Position numbers and translations under genes: made by a program. Shown here piece after piece: positions 22,555 through 33,179 of a stretch of DNA of 64,000 nt. A model generated the notes under the pieces. It worked only from the letters and a program-made list of their open reading frames with translations. It ran no database searches and was not told where the DNA came from. Every line of letters starts with the position of its first letter. The first letter of the stretch is position 1. The DNA comes from Toxorhynchites rutilus septentrionalis (Eukaryota > Arthropoda > Insecta > Diptera > Culicidae), in contig NC_073745.1 of assembly GCF_029784135.1 (NCBI RefSeq), positions 283,630,493-283,694,492 of the forward strand, read 5' to 3'.

Positions 22555-23225
22555 AATTCGTTTTTTATAGTTTTCATGGTCTCGGGAATAAGGGCGCTAT
22601 ATGTTTTTATATTTTTTATGAAAGGCTGAGGATTTTTCACATAACATATCTCGAAATCAGGGAGGCGTTTTTTTCGTTTTTGAGTTATGATTTTTCAAAG
22701 TTACCCGATGGTCCAAAACACAATTTTTCTCTTTTTCCCAAAAATGACTTTTTTAACAAATTTATTACTTTTGAACTACAGGACCGATTCAGTTGATCGA
22801 CATATTAAATTAAAGCCTACTAGTTAGCCTTTTTTGAAAAAATAACACAGTTGCCAATTAATTGGATTATAGTCTAACAAATATAATCAATAATAACGAC
22901 AACACAAATCATATTTTATGCAACTGTAGCAATTTTCCAAAAAAGACCATCTAATGGCTTTAATTTTTAGTATATCGATCATCTGAATTGGTCTAGTAGA
23001 TCAAAAGTTATGATTTTTTGTAGTGGAAAAAATGGGAAAAAAAGGTTTTTCGGACCATCGGTTAACTTCGAAAAATCATTAAAAACGAAAAAAACGCCTC
23101 CCTGGATTCGAGATATGTTATGTGAAAAATCCTCAGCTTTCCAGAAAAAATATAAAAAAATATGGCGCCTTTGGTCCCGAGACCATGAAAACTATAAAAA
23201 AATTATTGATAGAACATATCAGGAA
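22555..23225. repeat. foldback element with about 270-bp arms
   Basis: The left arm (22555-22830) and right arm (22930-23225) are imperfect inverted copies: TGAGGATTTTTCACATAACA on the left matches TGTTATGTGAAAAATCCTCA on the right, and the GGCGCT, GGGAGGCGTTTTTTTCG and GATGGTCC blocks also pair. The spacer is about 100 bp. Flanks show further inverted matches (22385 GGAAAAATCCATTTTTTCG with 23525 CGAAAAAATGGATTTTTAGG), so the full element may span about 22360-23570. Confidence 0.75.
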
Positions 23226-24285
23226 CCACTATGCAAGCGTTTGCGTTCCCATGCAGCAACTTTTAATTTCGTCCGATTTAGGGATTAAAAGCCAGCCCGT
23301 CTGGCAACACTGATTTTTCGCCCCATATGTATATTTATATTTTCTGTAAAGTTGACATATCAATTTGCAAAACACATTCAAGTGGATAGGATGTGTTATT
23401 TAAAAGGTGGGAAAAAAACAGTGGAAAAAGGAAAGTTGAGTGGTAGAGTTAAAAAGAAAATAGTGAGAAAGAACGTGTCACAACGTAGGAGCAGGTTTCA
23501 ACAGTCTTTTTTTGTTAAAAATGCGAAAAAATGGATTTTTAGGACCACCCTAAAATGAAAATGGTCACCCTAACAAAAAAAAAAAAAAAAAAATAGGGGC
23601 CTAATAATTTGTGACAAAGAACAAAACCACCACTTGTGACGAAAATCTGAGAACCACTATATCGGTTTGGCATGGAATGGCTGATAAAGTAATAAAAAGC
23701 GAATCGATCTTTGAATTTTTTTACCGGGAGAGAGCTTATGTGCAGAGTCGCCAAATATAATTTTCAAAAATCATTAAGAATAAAAATAAAAATCAGGACT
23801 AATCAGGATAGCTCATATTGGATTTTCCGGAAAGTTTATTGTCGATATTCGGGCAAACAAAAGCATCATTTCTATAATTCGCTCTATAATCTTTCCCCAT
23901 TTTTTCGCAGCACAAAAAAGTGACGGCACGAATTTTCCAAACAACTTTCTATATTTTCTTCAATAAATAAAACACTTTTTGATGACAAATACATTTTGTA
24001 TAAAAAATATGCTTACATGTTCTTATTTCTAAAAGTATTATATATTAATTTGTTGTTACGTTCCTAATCTATACTTGATCAAACTGTAGAAAAAGATCTC
24101 GTAACACTATTTTCAATGTACAATATTCAATTCACGTTGCAACGGCACTGAACTTCGAGTGCTGTCATTGTGAAGCGAAAATCATAATGGATTTCGAGTT
24201 GGAATAAACGCTCTTTTTCAAATAAAAATTATGAATGAAAATTTACTTTCGCGTATCAAATATGTACTCTATGTAATAGAGGAAC
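23226..24285. other. AT-rich intron sequence
   Basis: No gene. There is a run of A at 23575-23593, and GGACCACCCTAAAATG-like repeat edges at 23540-23570. Confidence 0.5.
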
Positions 24286-24870
24286 ACTAGGGTGCCAAAG
24301 AAAATGGTCATCTCGAATTTCAAAAAGATACCCCATAAAAAATGTTCACCGCGTCGAAAAAACACCGTATGCAAAATATCAGCTCAATCGGACTTAAGGG
24401 AGAGTGGCGCAAAGCGGTCAAAGTTTGAGTTTTTTGAAAATCGAAAGATCACCCAAGGGGGGAGTAAAGGAAATCGGGGTTTTCGAATTTTTTTTTTTTA
24501 TGCCAAATATCTTAAAATTGGATAAAACGTCGAGATCTAGTGTCACCTCGAAAAATTTTTTTTTGTCATAAATCGGCATTCTAAGACTTATTTTTTTCGG
24601 AATAGGAAACGACAAGTATGGTTTTGAGTGCCGATAAAAATAGTTATCTCGATTTCAACTTGCCACGAAATGTTGAATGATAATATACCCTATGTAAAAT
24701 ATTAGCTCATTCGAACTTCATTTACCGGTGTCACAAACATTTTTAAGTTTTTTTTTATAAAACGAAAAATCACCGAAAATCAAGGTTTTTTAAAAAAAAG
24801 TTTGACGCCAAATGTCTTAAAATTGCATTAATCGTCGAGATTTACAGTTCAAACATTTTTCGTAGAGTGA
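24286..24870. repeat. family C dispersed repeat, second copy (two units)
   Basis: Two tandem, diverged units begin near 24290 and 24625, each with TCTCGAATTTC/TCTCGATTTC, a TCAGCTCAATCGGAC-like block and a TGCCAAATxTCTTAAAATTG...CGTCGAGAT block. Related to 21949-22330. The Tc1 element that follows inserted into this repeat at a TA. Confidence 0.65.
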
Positions 24871-24878
24871 CCTCTCTA

Positions 24879-26156
24879 AAGGGTGTGTCACATCAAATTG
24901 CATCACGGAAAAAACGCTGTAGAAATTCGCCCAGTAGACCGATCCTTTTGAAAATTTTAGACAGTAAAATAAAAACTATTAAACAACTTTTGGCATTTTC
25001 TTTTTATTCATACTTCGAGCCCAAACCCGTATGCTTGTACCTTCCTCTCTACCCCGTCCATAAGGTTCTGTACAACGTCAGGTTGTAGTTTTTTTTGAAC
25101 AGATATCCATTTTCTCTTGAAGTCCGCCTCCGATTTGACAACTTTTGGGTTCTTCTGGAGGGCCTGCTTCATAATCGCCCAATATTTCCCTATTGGGCGG
25201 GTTCATTTCCTTTGGCACGAAAGTGACCCCGTTGGCTTCGTACCACTCCAACACGTCCTTTGAATAGGGGCACGAAGCGAGATCCGGCCAGAAGATGGTC
25301 GGGCCTTCGTGCTGCTTCAATAGTGGTAGTAAGCGCTTCTGTAGGCACTCCTTAAGTTAAACCTGCCCGTTTACCGTGCCGGTCATCTCGAAGGGGCGCT
25401 CCGCTTTCCGCAAGAGCAGATCGCTTGCCACACCATGTACTTTTTGGCAAACTTGGATAGTTTCGGCTTGCGAATCTCCTCCGGAACGCTGAATTTGTCC
25501 TCTGCGGAAAAGAACAACAGGCCCGGCAGCTGACGAAAGTCCGCTTTGACGTAGGTTTCGTCGTCCATTACCAGGCAATGCGGCTTCGTCAGCATTTCGG
25601 TGTACAGCTTCCGGGCTCGCGTCTTCCCCACCATGTTTTGCCTTTCGTCGCGGTTAGGAGCCTTCTGAACCTTGTATGTACGCAAGCCCTCCCGCTGCTT
25701 GGTCCGCTGGACGAATGAACTTGACAAATTCAGCTTATTGGCGACATCCCGGACCGAACTTCTCGGATCACGTCTAAACTGCTTAACTACGCGCTTGTGA
25801 TCTTTTTCACTGACGGAGCATCCATTTTTGCCGTTCTTCACCTTCCGGTCGATAGTTAGGTTCTCGAAGTATCGTTTTAGTACTCTGCTGACCGTGGATT
25901 GGACGATTCCCAGCATCTTACCGATGTCCCGATGTGACAATTCCGGATTCTCGAAATGAGTGCACAGGATTAATTCACGACGCTCTTTTTCGTTCGACGA
26001 CATTTTTCCAAATTTACGAAAAATTGACAGTGAAGCATGGCCAACGTGATCTATACACTCGTATCTGATTTTAAAGCGAAAGTTGAAGATATAATTCCTA
26101 AAAATTAAATTTCTACAGCGTTTTTTCCGTGATGCAATTTGATGTGACACACCCTT
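24879..26156 (-). mobile_element. Tc1-like DD37E transposon, copy 1 (complete ends, defective gene)
   Basis: Both ends carry a terminal inverted repeat of about 49 bp starting AAGGGTGTGTCACATCAAAT, flanked by TA at 24877-24878 and 26157-26158. The single gene on the minus strand is a transposase pseudogene. The same family occurs at 31203-36686. Element length of 1.28 kb is normal for Tc1/mariner. The family resembles the ITm DD37E elements described from mosquitoes. Confidence 0.92.
25018..26003 (-). pseudogene. Tc1-like DD37E transposase, copy 1
   Basis: Start codon at 26003 (MSSNEKERRE). The N-terminal two helix-turn-helix units cover residues about 1-120 (HRDIGKMLGIVQSTVSRVLKR, then FRRDPRSSVRDVANKLNLS). 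The first catalytic Asp is in VMDDETYVKAD and the second in IFWPDLASC. A one-base frameshift near 25393 follows KRSAP, an in-frame stop near 25358 replaces the Tyr codon seen in copy 2, a deletion removes residues after MNPPN, and the catalytic Glu position reads Gly in P-I-G-K-Y-W. The frame ends LEV at 25018. Spacing from second Asp to the Glu position in the intact family is 37 residues as reconstructed from both copies. Inactive. Confidence 0.9.
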
Positions 26157-26158
26157 TA

Positions 26159-26867
26159 TATACAAATCAAAATTGTGATCCTACGTCATATTTTTTTTAT
26201 TTTCTTCCAATTTCTAGACTTAAATACTGCCTTATATAAAAGTAGGGACTACGTGTTTTAAGCATTCAATAAACATCAAGTAATCATTTTAGTTCTAAAT
26301 ATAACAATTTGAAACTGCCTTTGGGACTTCTGACAGAGTATTCTTTTGTCACGAAAACTCTAAGCTTTAACAAACATTGATTTTTCATATTGTCGAGCAA
26401 TAAATACGAGATTTTTTCAAATTTTATCCAAATAAAACGGTATTTTCTAGAGGTTCAAGAAGAATATATCCTCCAGTATTGTTTTACAGTAATGTTCGAG
26501 TGGTGGGAAACGTTATTTTGATCTGCTCGAATGGTTAACTAATGGTTTATTTCGATATTTTATGAACTACATATAAATGCTACACGAAGCTACGAAGTAA
26601 ATCCTATGTAAAAAATGATTTTAGATAAATCAAAGCCTAACTTTTTAAAATAAAACGATATTTCAGAATCCAGTTTTCTTCCAGTTTTTTAAAAAATATT
26701 ATTGGCAGCCCTGGTGATAAATACACTCTCCAATGCAATGACCTAATTTCAACAACATTGTACGACCGTAATGTTGAAATTATTGTTTGCTTTTTTCCTT
26801 TACCTACCACTACATGAAAAAAGCGGGGAGTAATATACCTGGTATTCTATTTACGTTACGAAAGAGC
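26159..26867. other. AT-rich intron sequence
   Basis: No gene or defined repeat is seen. Confidence 0.5.
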
Positions 26868-27045
26868 AACGAATTCAGTTCGGGGGGAGTCACTTCAATT
26901 TGCGGCGAAGTCCATTTGACGGCGAAGAATGTAATGAGCCCGAAGCGTCGTAGAGGGAGAGAGCAACTAAACATCCGAATGACTGTTGAAACATGTTGAC
27001 GGAGAAACTGCTGGAAGAAGTAAAAACTCATTTCCAATTGAATGC
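26868..27045 (+). repeat. family E repeat, copy 1, close to dpr exon
   Basis: It shares AACGAATTC, GGGGGAAGTCACT-like, GTAGAGGGAGAGAG and ACTAAACxxCCGAxTxACTGTT with 43893-44230, where a SINE has inserted. It ends about 160 bases before the exon at 27203. Confidence 0.65.
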
Positions 27046-27202
27046 GAAGGCGGATTTCTTCTCACTCCCCTGACCAACCTCAGTTCAATATCGCTTTGCC
27101 GCGCCCTGCATGGGATCCTGTCGAGTACATTCAATTGACGCTTACAATACTGCCGGCACATTCACCTACTCAGGTCATTTCTCTCCATTCTATTCATTCC
27201 AG

Positions 27203-27280
27203 GTTGCATGGATAAGGAAGCGGGATCTTCATATCCTAACGACTGGCTCGTCAACGTACACCTCGGACCAGCGATTTCAG
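27203..27280 (+). CDS. dpr1: dpr1-like gene, exon with central Ig1 strand
   Basis: A 78-base, 26-codon exon between CAG (27202) and GTATGA (27281), phase 0 on both sides. It encodes VAWIRKRDLHILTTG and TYTSDQRFQ: the invariant Ig core tryptophan (residue 50 counting from the 18846 exon) and the Dpr signature W-I-R-x-R-D-L-H-I-L-T with Y-T-S-D-Q-R-F. In Dpr proteins this region forms part of the surface that contacts DIP partners (known for the family). It is separated from the next exon by only 69 bases. Confidence 0.95.
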
Positions 27281-27349
27281 GTATGATACGACTTTTGTTC
27301 GCGTGAAACCGGTCACTTAAAAATTACCGCTCTGTGGTTTATTCTTCAG
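27281..27349 (+). other. 69-bp dpr1-like intron
   Basis: Begins GTATGA and ends TTCTTCAG. Its short length, against the 8-23 kb neighbours, supports the exon pairing. Confidence 0.9.
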
Positions 27350-27482
27350 GTGATTCGACCAGAAAACTCCATCAATTGGACGCTGCAGATCAAGTACCCC
27401 CAGGTGAGGGACTCGGGTGTGTACGAGTGCCAGATCAACACGGAGCCGAAAATGTCATTGTCCTACGTGTTGAACGTGATTG
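27350..27482 (+). CDS. dpr1: dpr1-like gene, exon completing Ig1
   Basis: A 133-base exon between CAG (27349) and GTAAGT (27483); it enters in phase 0 and leaves with one base of a split codon. It encodes VIRPENS, the sequon N-W-T, LQIKYPQVRDSGVYEC with the second Ig1 cysteine (residue 100) in the standard D-S-G-x-Y-x-C context, then QINTEPKMSLSYVLNV. The split codon joins to the exon at 50248 to give Glu, across a 22.8-kb intron. The TEPKMSLSY run favours the Dpr1 branch over other Dpr paralogues, by memory only. Confidence 0.95.
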
Positions 27483-27801
27483 GTAAGTGAATGGTTTATA
27501 TGTATTTATAATTGAACCGTCAACGACTTTAGAATGATGGTGATGAATTTGTGAAGAATGGATTCGTTCAAAGTGTCCATTTTATTTGATTGTTTATGTC
27601 CACACAAAGGTCATGGATCATGGAAACGAGAATCGTTCAGAAGTATTCTTGGAAAGCTTTCTTCTTTAAGTAAGGTTAAAAAAAAAGATGAGATGACTCA
27701 CTGCGCCAATATGATAGGAAAGTCTTTCCTCACGCGCTCCATAGCCAATACACGAGCCTACCAGACTTCGAATTGTGATAAATCGCGATGAATGATAATG
27801 T
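27483..27801 (+). other. start of the 22.8-kb dpr1-like intron
   Basis: Apparently single-copy intron sequence between the donor and the first inserted transposon. The frame at 27558-27791 has no domain. Confidence 0.6.
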
Positions 27802-28305
27802 GTAATTCCAAATAAAAATGAACTAAAATGCCGATTTTAAAAACGTGTATTTTTGATTTGAACGAAAGTTCGTTTGTATTCGTTTGGGTTGGAGGAAATA
27901 TGGGTTTTCCACAGCATTTGGGAATCTTTTTGATTCAAGTGTAGCTTTTGAAAAGGGCGTATCGATTTTAGTAAGAGAAATCATTGATAATTTATATCTA
28001 AAAAACTATGAGTCATACCGAAATAGTATCTTAGAAAGAGATACCGAGTATTGATGTTAAAACGTTAAAAAAAATATACACTGAGAAAAAATAGTACTCT
28101 ATTTTATTTACAAAAAAAAATTTAATTTGCAATATCTAAAATACATATTTTTTTATTTTTTTTTAAATTTTCATATAAATTAAAAATCATATAGAAAACA
28201 TAAAAAATGAGTCCTAGATGGTAAAACTATTTTTGACGATCTTTGTGGAACATCGAATCTTTATGAATTTTCAGAACTTCGCATTTTTGTATGTTAATAA
28301 TCATA
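27802..28305 (+). repeat. left arm, long-inverted-repeat transposon copy 2
   Basis: Matches the inverted form of 30184-30793 and of 12740-13587, with GTTTGGGTTGGAGGAAATAT, GGGCGTATCGATTTTAGTA and AGAACTTCGCATTTTTGTA. It breaks off at AATAATCAT where the family A repeat begins. Confidence 0.85.
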
Positions 28306-29669
28306 CCATACAAATTCTGCCATACAAATAAAACACAAATTTCTGCATTACTCGGGAATTAATCAAGCAAATGAAACCAAATTAGGCATATTGAGGTTTT
28401 AGGGTACAATAAATGTTTTATGGTGGTTACACTCTCCACCTCCCTCTCTATGGGGGGGCTGCCATACAAATAAAACACAAATTTCTGCATTACTCGAGAA
28501 ATAATCAAGCAAATGAAACCAAATTTGGCGGGTGGAGATTTTAGGGTGCAATAAATGTTTTTACGGTGGTTAGATACTCCTCCCTCTTCTCTAAGGAGAG
28601 GCTGCCATACAAATGAAACATAATTTTTTGTATTACTCGAGAATTAATCAAGCAAATGAACCCAAATTGGGCATATTGAGGGTTTAGGGTGCAATAAATG
28701 TTTCTATGATGGTTAGACTCTCCACGGCCCTCTCTAAGGGGGGCTGCCATACAAATGAAACACAAATTTCTGAATTACTCGAGAATTAATCAAGTAAACG
28801 AAACCAAATTTGGCATGTGGAGGTTTTGGGATGCAATAAATAATTCTATGGTGGACAGACACTTCTCCCGCTCTCTAAGGGTGAGCTGTCATATAAATAA
28901 AATACAAATTTCTGCATAACTCGAAAACTAATCAAGCAGAATTTGGGATGTGAGGGTTTTTGGGTATGAGAAATGTTTCTATGATGGTATGACATCTTTC
29001 CCTCCTCTGGAATGGAGGAGGGGTCCCATAAAAATATAACACATATTTCTAACAAAAATATTCCAACCAAACATGACAATTGAAAATTTTCGGAAAACTC
29101 TGAAGGAAAAAGGGAAAATTCGGAAAATTAAATTGCCATATGTTCTACAATTACATAGTGACAAGTGCTGTTAGTCCATATGATGTTTGCGCTAGCGAAA
29201 TTGATCTTTGTTCGAAACTGGAAATGGATTTTAATGTGATGAAACGCACTCTTAAATCTTCTTCTATCTAAACAAAAAAAAAGGATCGCCGGATGTGTTG
29301 GTATGAGCAGAGCTCGAGGAAGGAATTGTCCGATTTAGAGCTGTCTTTATTCAATCATATTTTTTGTATAAAACATTTATTCCATGTAACGGAGAAACAT
29401 GTTATTTGCAAGTGGTTGAAAAATCTTGAAAGAGAATTGGGTCTGAAAATAATCTGATATTACAATGATGAGTTTTGTTAGAAATACCAGGAATTTTATA
29501 GTGAAAAGTAAATTTAACGGAGACGAATAGAAGATCAATCAATGAACAGTTCTGTGATTGGACCCATGAACTTGCTCATAGTAAGAAAACTGAATGTTTG
29601 TGAATGTTTGAAGGTATTGATATTAAAAAAACAAATTTTGGGCGGGACGAAGTTTGCCGGGTCAGCTAG
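28306..29669 (+). repeat. family A repeat, copy 2, with internal tandem units
   Basis: The first 730 bases are five tandem units of about 142 bp (starting near 28319, 28459, 28603, 28746 and 28886), each with GCCATACAAATxAAACACAA, TTTCTGCATTACTCGAGAAT and a CTCTCTAAGGGGGGGCT block. A single-copy tail follows (TTCTACAATTACATAGTGAC, TTTGATGTTTGCGCTAGCGA, GGAACGGAGAAACATGTT-like) and ends at CTAG with T next. It matches 44395-46521, 56049-57097 and 58793-59787. Non-coding. Confidence 0.85.
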
Positions 29670-29675
29670 TTATAG

Positions 29676-30181
29676 ATAAATTTTCGGTGGAAATGCAAGG
29701 AAATTTAAAGAAAAAAAAGTTAAGTTTAGGTCAGGACTATGTCTTCTAAGTATTCAAACGCCAAGCACCACCATCGCTCATTTTATATAGCCATATAGTT
29801 AACGTTGTAGCGACCGCCTATATTTATTTACAATCTCTTTTTGTCCCCCTCCTTCACCTTGTCCATACGTTTCGCCCGTACCCTTGGTTGCTTGTAATGA
29901 ATAACTGTTTGCTGCGGGAGCGCAGACAAAATGTATGGGAAAGTAGGGAGTTCTTTCTTCCAATTTTTTCATCAATTTGAACTTTATATGAGCTGAAAAC
30001 CGTATTGTGTAGCATATAAACAATTGCTGAGGATATTTCCTATCAATGTGTGTATTTGGAACCAAAATCCATTCCTTAAATGAGGAGGTATTAGCGTTCA
30101 AAAACTGAACACTTTTTCACACTGAAATATTGAAATGAGCCCTATATTGAACGGTTAGACATAGTTTGCCGGGTCAGCTAG
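29676..30181 (+). repeat. second element with the same CTAG terminus
   Basis: It ends ATAGTTTGCCGGGTCAGCTAG followed by T, like family A, but the preceding 480 bases are unlike family A. The left boundary is not certain. It includes a minus-strand frame (29799-30101) with no domain. Confidence 0.5.
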
Positions 30182-30183
30182 TT

Positions 30184-30793
30184 TAAAATGTAAAAACTAT
30201 AAACTATAAAAAAGACAATAAATTAGAAATATTTTTGAAATATCTGGAGAATGGCTGCATTTAGAAGAAGATTGATAAAGAGCATTTTTTGTTTTAGATC
30301 ACATCAGGATTCATAATTTGTGGCTAGAAATGATTGTTAACATACAATAATTCGAAGTTTCGGAAATTCATAAGAAAAATCGATGTTCCACAAAGTTTGT
30401 GAAAAATAGTAATTTCTACATGACTTCAATTTTATATAAAAAAAAATGTGTATTTTAGATATTGCAAATTAAAGTTTTTTTTTTTTTGCAAATATAAAAA
30501 AGGTACTATTTTTTTTCTCTGTGTATATTTTTTCAGGTTTGGACATCAATACTCTATAACTATTTCTAAGACACTATATCGGTAGGACTCATAGTTTTTG
30601 AGATATAAATTATCAATGATATCTCTTACTAAAACCGATAGGCCCCTTTCAAAAGTTACATTTGTATCAAAAAAAATCCCAAATGTTGTGGAAAACTCAT
30701 ATTTCCGTTTGTATTCGCAAACGGAATACAAACTTTCATTCGAATCAAAAATACTTATGTTTTGTCATTTATCGATTTCATTTGGAATTGCTC
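30184..30793 (-). repeat. right arm, long-inverted-repeat transposon copy 2
   Basis: Direct match of 12960-13587 and inverted match of 27802-28305: AAAAGACAATAAATTAGAAA, ATAATTTGTGGCTAGAAATG, ACATCAATACTCTATAACT and the GGAATACAAACTTTCATTCG edge. Confidence 0.85.
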
Positions 30794-31202
30794 TTATCGA
30801 GACAGTTTGAGGATTATGTTAGCTGCATTTCCAAAAATATGAAATGAAAAGTTTGATAATAAACCAAGTTTCACAGTTGTTTCAGAAAACGCAGAGAGAA
30901 CGCGCAACCAAAATATATCTAAAATTAAGAAAGTGAAATAGAAAAAAAAATCATTCATTCCATGATGAGTATAAACAAAGTAGAATGGTCCACCCAAAAT
31001 TATTTATTAACCGGTACCAGTAGCCGGAAAATGGAAAATGAACCGGTGTGGAAGATCGTGAAACGCTCAGTGAATTCAATAAAGAGTCGGTCCAAAAAAA
31101 AACCTGGCCGGCCACTATGTACCAGAAGTATGCTTTCTGTTCACGATAGCCTCTGGTTTTGCTGTTTCCGGAACCGCTGGAAGTCGAGCGGTGGCGATAG
31201 TA
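30794..31202 (+). other. intron sequence
   Basis: Ordinary intronic sequence, apparently single-copy. The frame at 30962-31246 has no domain. It ends with the TA target of the next Tc1 element (31201-31202). Confidence 0.5.
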
Positions 31203-31354
31203 AAGGGTGTGTCACATCAAATTGCATCACGGAAAAAACGCTGTAGAAATTTAATTTTTAGAAATTATATCTTCAGCTTCCGCTTATAATCAGATAAGAG
31301 TGTATAGATCACGTTGGCCATGCTTCACTGTCAATTTTTCGTAAATTTGGAAAA

Positions 31355-32027
31355 ATGTCGTCGAACGAAAAAGAGCGTCGTGAATTAATCCTGTGCACTC
31401 ATCTGAGAATCCGGAGTTGTCACATCGGGACATCGGTAAGATGCTGGGAATCGTCCAATTCACGGTCAGCAGAGTACTAAAACGATACTTCGAGAACCTA
31501 ACCATCGACCGGAAGGTGAAGAACGGCAAAAATGGATGCACCGTCAGTGAAAAAGATCACAAGCGCGTAGTTAAGCAGTTTAGACGTGATCCGAGAAGTT
31601 CGGTCCGGGATGTCGCCAATAAGCTGAATTTGTCAAGTTCATTCGTCCAGCGGACCAAGATGCGGGAGGGCCTGCGTACATACAAGGTTCAGAAGGTTCC
31701 TAACCGCGACGAAAGGCAAAACATGGTGGGGAAGACGCGAGCCCGGAAGATGTACACCGAAATGCTGACGAAGCCGCATTGCCTGGTAATGGACGACGAA
31801 ACCTACGTCAAAGCGGACTTTCGTCAGCTGCCGGGCCTGTTGTTCTTCTCCGCAGAGGACAAATTCAGATTCGCAAGCAGAAACTATCCAAGTTTGCCAA
31901 AAAGTACATGGTGTGGCAAGCGATCTGCTCTTGCGGAAAGCGGAGCGCCCCCTTCGTGATGACCGGCACGGTAAACGGGCAGGTTTACCTTAAGGAGTGC
32001 CTATAGAAGCGCTTACTACCACTATTG
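31355..32027 (+). pseudogene. Tc1-like DD37E transposase, copy 2, 5' part
   Basis: Start codon at 31355 (MSSNEKERRE). A one-base deletion near 31402, relative to copy 1, shifts the frame after ILCTH; the main frame resumes at 31393 with both helix-turn-helix units and the first catalytic Asp (VMDDETYVKAD, about 31785-31815). A 13-base deletion near 31868 shifts it again before KLSKFAKKYMVWQAIC. The gene is then cut at 32027 by the retrotransposon. Confidence 0.9.
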
Positions 32028-32028
32028 T

Positions 32029-33170
32029 GGTAGTGTTCGGTTGGGTTTTCTGGTCATCAAGACCAGAAAATACATTCCCAAACCAACACAGTGTTTTAAG
32101 TGCTACCAATTTGGTCATATTTCCGTTAAGTGCGGGAAATCAGTGGCGGTGTGCTGGAGATGCTCGCAAGAGCACCCAGACATAGATAAGTGCGGCAATG
32201 AACTGTTCTGCAGGAATTGCAGGAGCAACGGCCACTGCTTAAACAGCAGGAGTTGCCCTGTTTTTCTAAAAGAACAAAATATCATCAGGACAAAGATGAA
32301 TGCTAACGTTTCCTTTGCAGAAGCAAGGAAACTCGAGACGGCCAAAACGGCGGCAACGTCGTATGCGGCTGTCTTAAAGTCCTCGAAGATAGCTGACTCT
32401 GCGCCAAGTGCCACTCCTAAGAGTGCCAGCACCAATAGCGCACCAACGTGTTTGTCCCCCGATAAGGCTCTTATCGGGGAATTGAAAAAGAGGATCTCAG
32501 AGCTGGAGAAGATCGTAAACGAGCTAACCAGCAAACTATCTGAGGGTAGTAGCACTCCCAAAGGGGGAGCTACTAGTTTGAGTAAGAGGCCCGGTGCAGG
32601 TCTCACCTCAAATCCTCGTAAGCCCACTCCTCCCAAGGTACCTTCTGCAAAGAAGGGGGCTACCACGAGATCGGCAGCTGGGAAACCCACATCGACTGCG
32701 GCACCCGCCGCTAAGGTTGGGGGTTCCAGCGCCGTCTCTAAGCCTGGGTCTGGCTCCTTGCCTAGCACCGGCAAGTCCAAACCCAGCACCTCATCCTCCT
32801 CTGGGGAGGGTAGGGCCAGCGTGGTACCTAAGCCTAGCTCTGGTGCTGCTACTGTACCGTTACCTGCAAGAGTTACCCCCCCCCCCCTAGAGGGGATGCT
32901 CAGTGCGCGGCTTCGGGTGCCAGTACGGCTTCCGACTCCACGCCTGATACTGGGTTAGCGATATCAGCACTCTCTCCCGAGGAAATGCACCTCGTGGAGA
33001 GAGTGGCCGGTGTGAAGCGTAAGCAGAGGCAGAAGGACACCGTGTCTGGTAAGCCCTGCAGCCCAGAGGGGTTATCTCCGCCACTCAAAAAGAGTGGAAA
33101 AACGGAGCGTCCCCCTTCGAGCGCTAACTCGTCGCTTAGTATTGATTCCAATATTATTGACATTAGCTAA
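32029..33170 (+). pseudogene. ORF1 (Gag-like nucleocapsid) of the I-type element, truncated and frameshifted
   Basis: Open from the first bases of the element without an ATG, so the N-terminus is lost. Three zinc knuckles near the start: C-F-K-C-Y-Q-F-G-H-x4-C, C-W-R-C-x9-C and C-R-N-C-x3-G-H-x6-C. A coiled-coil-like stretch (ELKKRISELEKIVNELTSKL) near 32480-32545 and a long Ser/Pro/Thr/Lys-rich linker follow. The frame ends early at 32958, but shifting at a run of 12 C (32876-32887) restores a sensible basic tail that stops at 33170. The run could be a real mutation or a sequencing length error. Such proteins coat element RNA. Confidence 0.8.
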
Positions 33171-33179
33171 CTCGACCCT

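Larger units (their letters stand above)
27802..30793. mobile_element. long-inverted-repeat transposon, copy 2 (no transposase)
   Basis: The left arm (27802-28305) and right arm (30184-30793) match, in inverted orientation, each other and the arms of copy 1. The outer edges read TAATTCCAAATAAAAATG (left) and CATTTGGAATTGC (right), matching the outer edge of copy 1 near 13587. The interior holds two other repeats (28306-29669 and 29676-30181) and no transposase, so this is a deleted, passively mobilised copy broken by later insertions. Confidence 0.8.

Noticed and set aside
28316..29040. Regular repeats that might suggest a CRISPR array
   Set aside because: Units are about 142 bp with no short conserved repeat plus unique spacer layout, and the genome is eukaryotic.
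32115..32789. Long minus-strand frame (224 residues, Leu/Ala/Gly-rich)
   Set aside because: It is the antisense shadow of the Ser/Pro/Thr-rich ORF1 linker; zinc knuckles are on the plus strand.
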